A stretch of 8,305 bases of DNA, taken from contig CALBJS010000125.1 of the NCBI GenBank assembly GCA_937892995.1, positions 1 through 8,305 of the forward strand, in the 5' to 3' direction. Shown piece after piece: positions 5,606 to 8,305 of the stretch; within the stretch, counting starts at the first letter, position 1; every line of letters starts with the position of its first letter. The stretch comes from an uncultured Peptococcaceae bacterium (GTDB taxonomy: Bacteria; Bacillota; Desulfitobacteriia; Desulfitobacteriales; Syntrophobotulaceae). Under the pieces are notes generated by a model. It saw only the letters and a program-made list of their open reading frames with translations. It was not told the origin of the DNA and did not search any database. The position numbers and the translations under genes were made by a program.

Positions 5606-6361
5606 CTATTCCTCCGCTTCTTCCGCCGCAAGTCTACGCAATTTTTCCTTACTTTCTTCGTCCCGTACTTCAGCAAAGATGGCTTTATCTTGCTCCGTAT
5701 TATTATGACAACCATCCCGACAATCATAGCAACCGTTCTCATACTTGAGACAGCACATTAAACGTCCACAAATGCCGGATATCTTAGTTGGATTAAGAGA
5801 AAGATTCTGGTCTTTAGCCATCCTGATGGAGACAGGTTCGAAATCCCCTAAAAAGGATGCACAACATAACTCCCTGCCACAAGATCCCAATCCTCCCAGC
5901 ATTTTGGCCTCATCCCTAACCCCAATCTGCCTTAATTCTATCCTGGTCCGAAATACTGCAGCTAAATCCTTAACCAGTTCCCTAAAATCAACTCGTCCTT
6001 CGGCCGTAAACGAAAAAATTATCTTATTCCCATCGAAAGTATATTCCACATCGATGAGCTTCATAGGGAGCTTATGGGCGGCAATCTTGGCGATGCATAT
6101 TTGAAATGCTTCCTTTTCTTTCTTTGCATTGTTGTGATACTGTTCTTCATCTTGTAACGTTGCCTTGCGCAACACATCTTTCAAAGGCATGACAAGCTCT
6201 TGTTCGGGAACTTCACGCAAAGGGAGAAGCACTTTTCCATATTCCACGCCTCGAGCAGTTTCCACTATTACATTATCATCAGCCTTTAAATCTTGACCAC
6301 CGGGAAGAAAATAATAGATCTTACCGGCCTTTTTAAAGCGAATACCTACCACTTTAGCCAA
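5606..6361 (-). CDS. ricT: RicT (YaaT), PSP1-domain subunit of the Ric iron-sulfur complex
   Basis: In B. subtilis RicT works with RicA and RicF, as a complex with [4Fe-4S] clusters, to promote RNase Y-dependent mRNA processing, sporulation, competence and biofilm formation. This 251-residue protein shows the PSP1 core: MAKVVGIRFKKAGKIYYF at the start, VETARGVEYGKV (33-44), RIELRQIGVRDEAKMLGGLG (140-159) and two cysteine blocks, CGRELCC (161-167) and CGRLMCC (198-204). A further CYDCRDGC (211-218) is unusual relative to the Bacillus protein as I remember it. The C-terminal tail is acidic and shorter than the roughly 275 residues of B. subtilis. The start is TTG at 6361 after GGGAGG (6370-6375), overlapping the end of holB by 8 bases. 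ricA and ricF are not in the window. Confidence 0.94.
   Translation of the reverse strand: MAKVVGIRFKKAGKIYYFLPGGQDLKADDNVIVETARGVEYGKVLLPLREVPEQELVMPLKDVLRKATLQDEEQYHNNAKKEKEAFQICIAKIAAHKLPMKLIDVEYTFDGNKIIFSFTAEGRVDFRELVKDLAAVFRTRIELRQIGVRDEAKMLGGLGSCGRELCCASFLGDFEPVSIRMAKDQNLSLNPTKISGICGRLMCCLKYENGCYDCRDGCHNNTEQDKAIFAEVRDEESKEKLRRLAAEEAEE
5609..5615 (-). promoter_or_regulatory. Shine-Dalgarno fixing the TTG start of yabA
   Basis: On the minus strand GGAGGAA precedes the TTG at 5603 by 5-6 bases. No ATG or GTG is better placed, so the rare start codon is supported. The site lies inside the last codons of ricT. Confidence 0.78.
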
Positions 6362-7199
6362 TTTTAGTTCCTCCCAGTTTCATATGTTTGAGTACCAGTA
6401 CTTCCAAGGCCAGCCTGTGATTTACTTGTCTTCTTATAACCTCGATAGTTTGCCTAATCTCTGTTAAAACTTGAGGAGATACCTGACCCTTAAGCACCAT
6501 TTTCTTAATAATGACGGCCAATACTTGGAGAAATATCTGGCACTCCTCCTTTTCCAGGGGGAATAGTCCGAAAGCTTTTATAAAATCCCCTGATTCAATA
6601 GTATCAAAGTACTTCTCAAGCCATCTCTGGACATGATCTGGGCTATGTTCTTGGATTGCTCGGGCTAAGTCGGGGTCTCCCCCGCTTAGCCGAAACTCTT
6701 CTCGCTCCTCTCCCCATTCTTCCTCGTCCGGTGGGGAAAAGTAGACTAGTTGGGCTCGGCTTTGCAGAGTATCGATGATCCCTTCTGCATTTCCAGAGCT
6801 AAAAATTATAATCGTGTTCTCCGGAGGCTCTTCGGCAATCTTCAAGAGGGCATTCGCTGCCGGGAGAGTAAGTTTGTCCGCTTCTTCAATCAGACAAATC
6901 CTATATCTCGCTTCATAAACCTTACGATATATCTTCTTTTGCAAAGAGAATACCTGCTCAATGCCTATCGAAGTTTTTTGAGGCCTTACTATCTGAATAT
7001 CAGGGTGGTTACCCGACCGGATTTTTTTGCATACCGAGCATTCCCAGCAAGGTCTATGCTCCCCTTTACAGTTTAACACGCCAGCTAGCTCAAGAACAGC
7101 CCTTCGTCTTTCCTTTGTTCCACTACCGTGAAAAAGAAAGAGGTGTGCTATCCTGCCTTCTAAGGCGGCTTCTTTTAACACCCTAAAATTTATACTCAT
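6354..7199 (-). CDS. holB: DNA polymerase III delta-prime subunit
   Basis: HolB is the structural clamp-loader subunit that helps place the DnaN clamp on primed DNA. The 281-residue protein has an AAA+ N-terminal part: a degenerate P-loop (HGSGTKERR, 24-32, lacking the GK[ST] core, as expected for a non-ATPase delta-prime), a four-cysteine zinc module (Cys44, 51, 54, 57) leading into SGNHPDI (62-68), LIEEADKL (103-110), ANALLKIAEEPP (115-126) and the arginine-finger motif LQSRAQ (145-150, normally SRC). The C-terminal third is helical and poorly conserved, and the protein is shorter than B. subtilis HolB. ATG at 7199 is preceded by GAGGTGA overlapping the decarboxylase stop, so translation is probably coupled to that gene. 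In B. subtilis tmk, darA and yaaR precede holB; they are absent here. Confidence 0.93.
   Translation of the reverse strand: MSINFRVLKEAALEGRIAHLFLFHGSGTKERRRAVLELAGVLNCKGEHRPCWECSVCKKIRSGNHPDIQIVRPQKTSIGIEQVFSLQKKIYRKVYEARYRICLIEEADKLTLPAANALLKIAEEPPENTIIIFSSGNAEGIIDTLQSRAQLVYFSPPDEEEWGEEREEFRLSGGDPDLARAIQEHSPDHVQRWLEKYFDTIESGDFIKAFGLFPLEKEECQIFLQVLAVIIKKMVLKGQVSPQVLTEIRQTIEVIRRQVNHRLALEVLVLKHMKLGGTKIG
6370..6375 (-). promoter_or_regulatory. Shine-Dalgarno fixing the TTG start of ricT
   Basis: On the minus strand GGGAGG lies 8 bases before the TTG at 6361, inside the 3' end of holB. The protein N-terminus MAKVVGIRF aligns with the usual beginning of RicT, supporting this start. Confidence 0.8.
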
Positions 7200-7211
7200 C
7201 TAACTCTCACC

Positions 7212-8305
7212 TCATTTATCCACTATCAGAATTTCTCCCCGCCCGAAGCCCTGCCAACCTTGCCAATTATACTCTTCCGCCCTAAACAGGTAGTCCAGTA
7301 CACCGGAGGTAATCTCTTCCCCGCTTGCCACTAATGGGATTCCGGGTGGATAAATAGAGATGGTCTCGCCGGCGATTTTCCCTAAAGAATCCTTTAATTT
7401 TACTATCCTCTTAGGGGCTAACCAAGCTTCGCGGGGCGTTATCCGTACCGGTGGGAGTAAAGGCTTAGTTTTTTCTTTATTTCTGGAGGTTAGTCCGGTG
7501 TCTGTCTTAGGAAGATAACTTTTAACCAAGCTTTCCAACGCCCTACACAGAATCCTTACCTCTTCAGGTCTACTCCCTATTCCTAGCATAAAAAGAATAT
7601 TATTATCATCCCATAATTCCGGTTCAATAAGGAAAGAAGACCTCAAAACATGAACAGCTTCCGCTGCCCCAATTCCCAAGGAAGAGACATTTACCAAAAT
7701 TTTAGACCAGTCAACTTCTTTTATTCCGTACTTACCGACGTCTTTGGCAGTCAAAAGTCTTAAAGGACCATCTAGTTTTTCCTGTAAACTTAATACTTCT
7801 CCATAGAGATCTTCCCAAGAGTGCCTATTTTCCAAATTACTAATAGCGTTCTCTAAGGAAGCCATAAGTAAATAGCTGGGGCTGGAAGTCTGCAGAAGTT
7901 CTAAGGATCTTCTTAAGGATGATCTATCGACTCTTTCTCCCTGAATATGCAACATCCCTGCTTGAGTGAGTGCCGCCAAAGTCTTATGGGTACTATGGAG
8001 CACAAGGTCTGCTCCCTGTTCCACTGCACCCCGGGGAAAAAGGTTATCCCTAAAGTGAGAACCGTGAGCCTGATCAACCAGGATGGGAACAGTAGGGATT
8101 TCCGTATCCCTCCGCTTAATAATTGAATCTAAGTCAACAGCTGTTCCATAGTAGCTAGGATTAGTAAGATGGAAAGCTCCGACTTGGTCATAATTATCAA
8201 CATATTCTTCGCTATCTAGTCCCAAAGGCAAATTAAAATCAGGATGGATAATCGCCGGAACATATTCGGGGGTCAACCCCGAATATGTTCCAGCGATTAT
8301 CCATC
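7212..8305 (-). CDS. Orn/Lys/Arg decarboxylase family PLP enzyme, N-terminus missing
   Basis: The frame is open to the window edge, so the N-terminal third is missing; about 354 residues after a TTG at 8276 can be read safely. This is a fold-type I PLP enzyme of the YaaO/SpeA/CadA-like group, normally near 480 residues. Numbering from that TTG: TNPSYYG (38-44), VDQAHGSHF (67-75, with Asp68 and His71 in the cofactor site), HSTHKT (94-99, Lys98 the predicted Schiff-base lysine) and the C-terminal domain with PPGIPL and SGEEIT near 308-320. The chemistry is probably decarboxylation of a basic amino acid, but substrate (lysine, arginine or ornithine) cannot be assigned, and the B. subtilis YaaO homologue is also poorly defined. 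It heads the visible part of the holB operon, with 12 bases between them. The last about 30 bases form an inverted repeat that may be an assembly artefact, so residues upstream of the TTG are doubtful. Confidence 0.88.
   Translation of the reverse strand, partial: WIIAGTYSGLTPEYVPAIIHPDFNLPLGLDSEEYVDNYDQVGAFHLTNPSYYGTAVDLDSIIKRRDTEIPTVPILVDQAHGSHFRDNLFPRGAVEQGADLVLHSTHKTLAALTQAGMLHIQGERVDRSSLRRSLELLQTSSPSYLLMASLENAISNLENRHSWEDLYGEVLSLQEKLDGPLRLLTAKDVGKYGIKEVDWSKILVNVSSLGIGAAEAVHVLRSSFLIEPELWDDNNILFMLGIGSRPEEVRILCRALESLVKSYLPKTDTGLTSRNKEKTKPLLPPVRITPREAWLAPKRIVKLKDSLGKIAGETISIYPPGIPLVASGEEITSGVLDYLFRAEEYNWQGWQGFGRGEILIVDK
8243..8305. repeat. 29-bp inverted repeat ending at the last base of the window
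   Basis: Bases 8243-8271 and 8277-8305 are reverse complements over 29 positions with a single mismatch (8256 against 8292), separated by five bases (GTCAA). The outer arm stops exactly at the final base. It lies inside the decarboxylase reading frame, which stays open through both arms. The simplest explanation is a fold-back artefact at a contig end; a genuine palindrome cannot be excluded. Confidence 0.85.

Noticed and set aside
5745..6104. 119-codon plus-strand open frame within ricT
   Set aside because: It lies wholly antisense to the conserved ricT gene, has no ribosome site or recognisable domain, and its composition reflects the opposite strand.
6750..7076. 108-codon plus-strand open frame within holB
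   Set aside because: It is antisense to the conserved part of holB and shows no protein-like features.
8243..8305. Inverted repeat as an insertion-sequence end or attachment site
   Set aside because: The reading frame of the decarboxylase passes through it, there is no transposase or target duplication, and it stops exactly at the sequence end, which points to an artefact.

Overview
The window looks like chromosomal housekeeping DNA from an endospore-forming, low-to-moderate GC Firmicute. The likely class is Clostridia, perhaps a Peptococcaceae/Desulfitobacteriaceae-type lineage, but that family guess rests only on gene order and general feel. Support for a spore former comes from AbrB with a Spo0A-box match in its promoter region, the sporulation-linked RicT (YaaT) and YabA genes, strong GGAGG-type ribosome binding sites and frequent TTG/GTG starts. 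Both ends are truncated: a YgjP-like metallopeptidase enters from the left and an Orn/Lys/Arg decarboxylase runs off the right.

Layout. (1) Bases 1-341: the 3' end of a YgjP-family (DUF45) zinc metallopeptidase and its terminator. (2) 399-1021: an unrecognised 200-residue four-helix membrane protein with an unusually complete Shine-Dalgarno sequence, facing a terminator shared with the opposing operon. (3) 3948-1106, minus strand: metG (methionyl-tRNA synthetase) then tatD, overlapping by 4 bases and preceded by a clear sigma-A-like promoter. (4) 3787-4106: a divergent intergenic region with promoters for metG and abrB and three short dyads. (5) 4107-4449, plus strand: abrB and its terminator, convergent with rsmI. 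(6) 8305-4436, minus strand: a tightly packed operon of decarboxylase, holB, ricT, yabA and rsmI.

The order decarboxylase - holB - ricT - yabA - rsmI - abrB (opposite strand) - metG - tatD is a condensed form of the Bacillus subtilis yaaO - tmk - darA - yaaR - holB - ricT - yabA - yabB - yazA - rsmI - abrB - metS - yabD region. Here tmk, darA, yaaR, yabB and yazA are absent from their usual places. The cluster combines replication (HolB clamp loader, YabA initiation control), translation (RsmI, MetG), and the AbrB/Spo0A/Ric network that governs entry to sporulation and biofilm formation.

I found no mobile element, CRISPR array, RNA gene, toxin-antitoxin or defence module, and no convincing new system. 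The items most worth a second look are a near-perfect inverted repeat ending exactly at the last base (probably an assembly fold-back), extra cysteine motifs in RicT and AbrB, the Spo0A box downstream of the abrB promoter, and the membrane protein.
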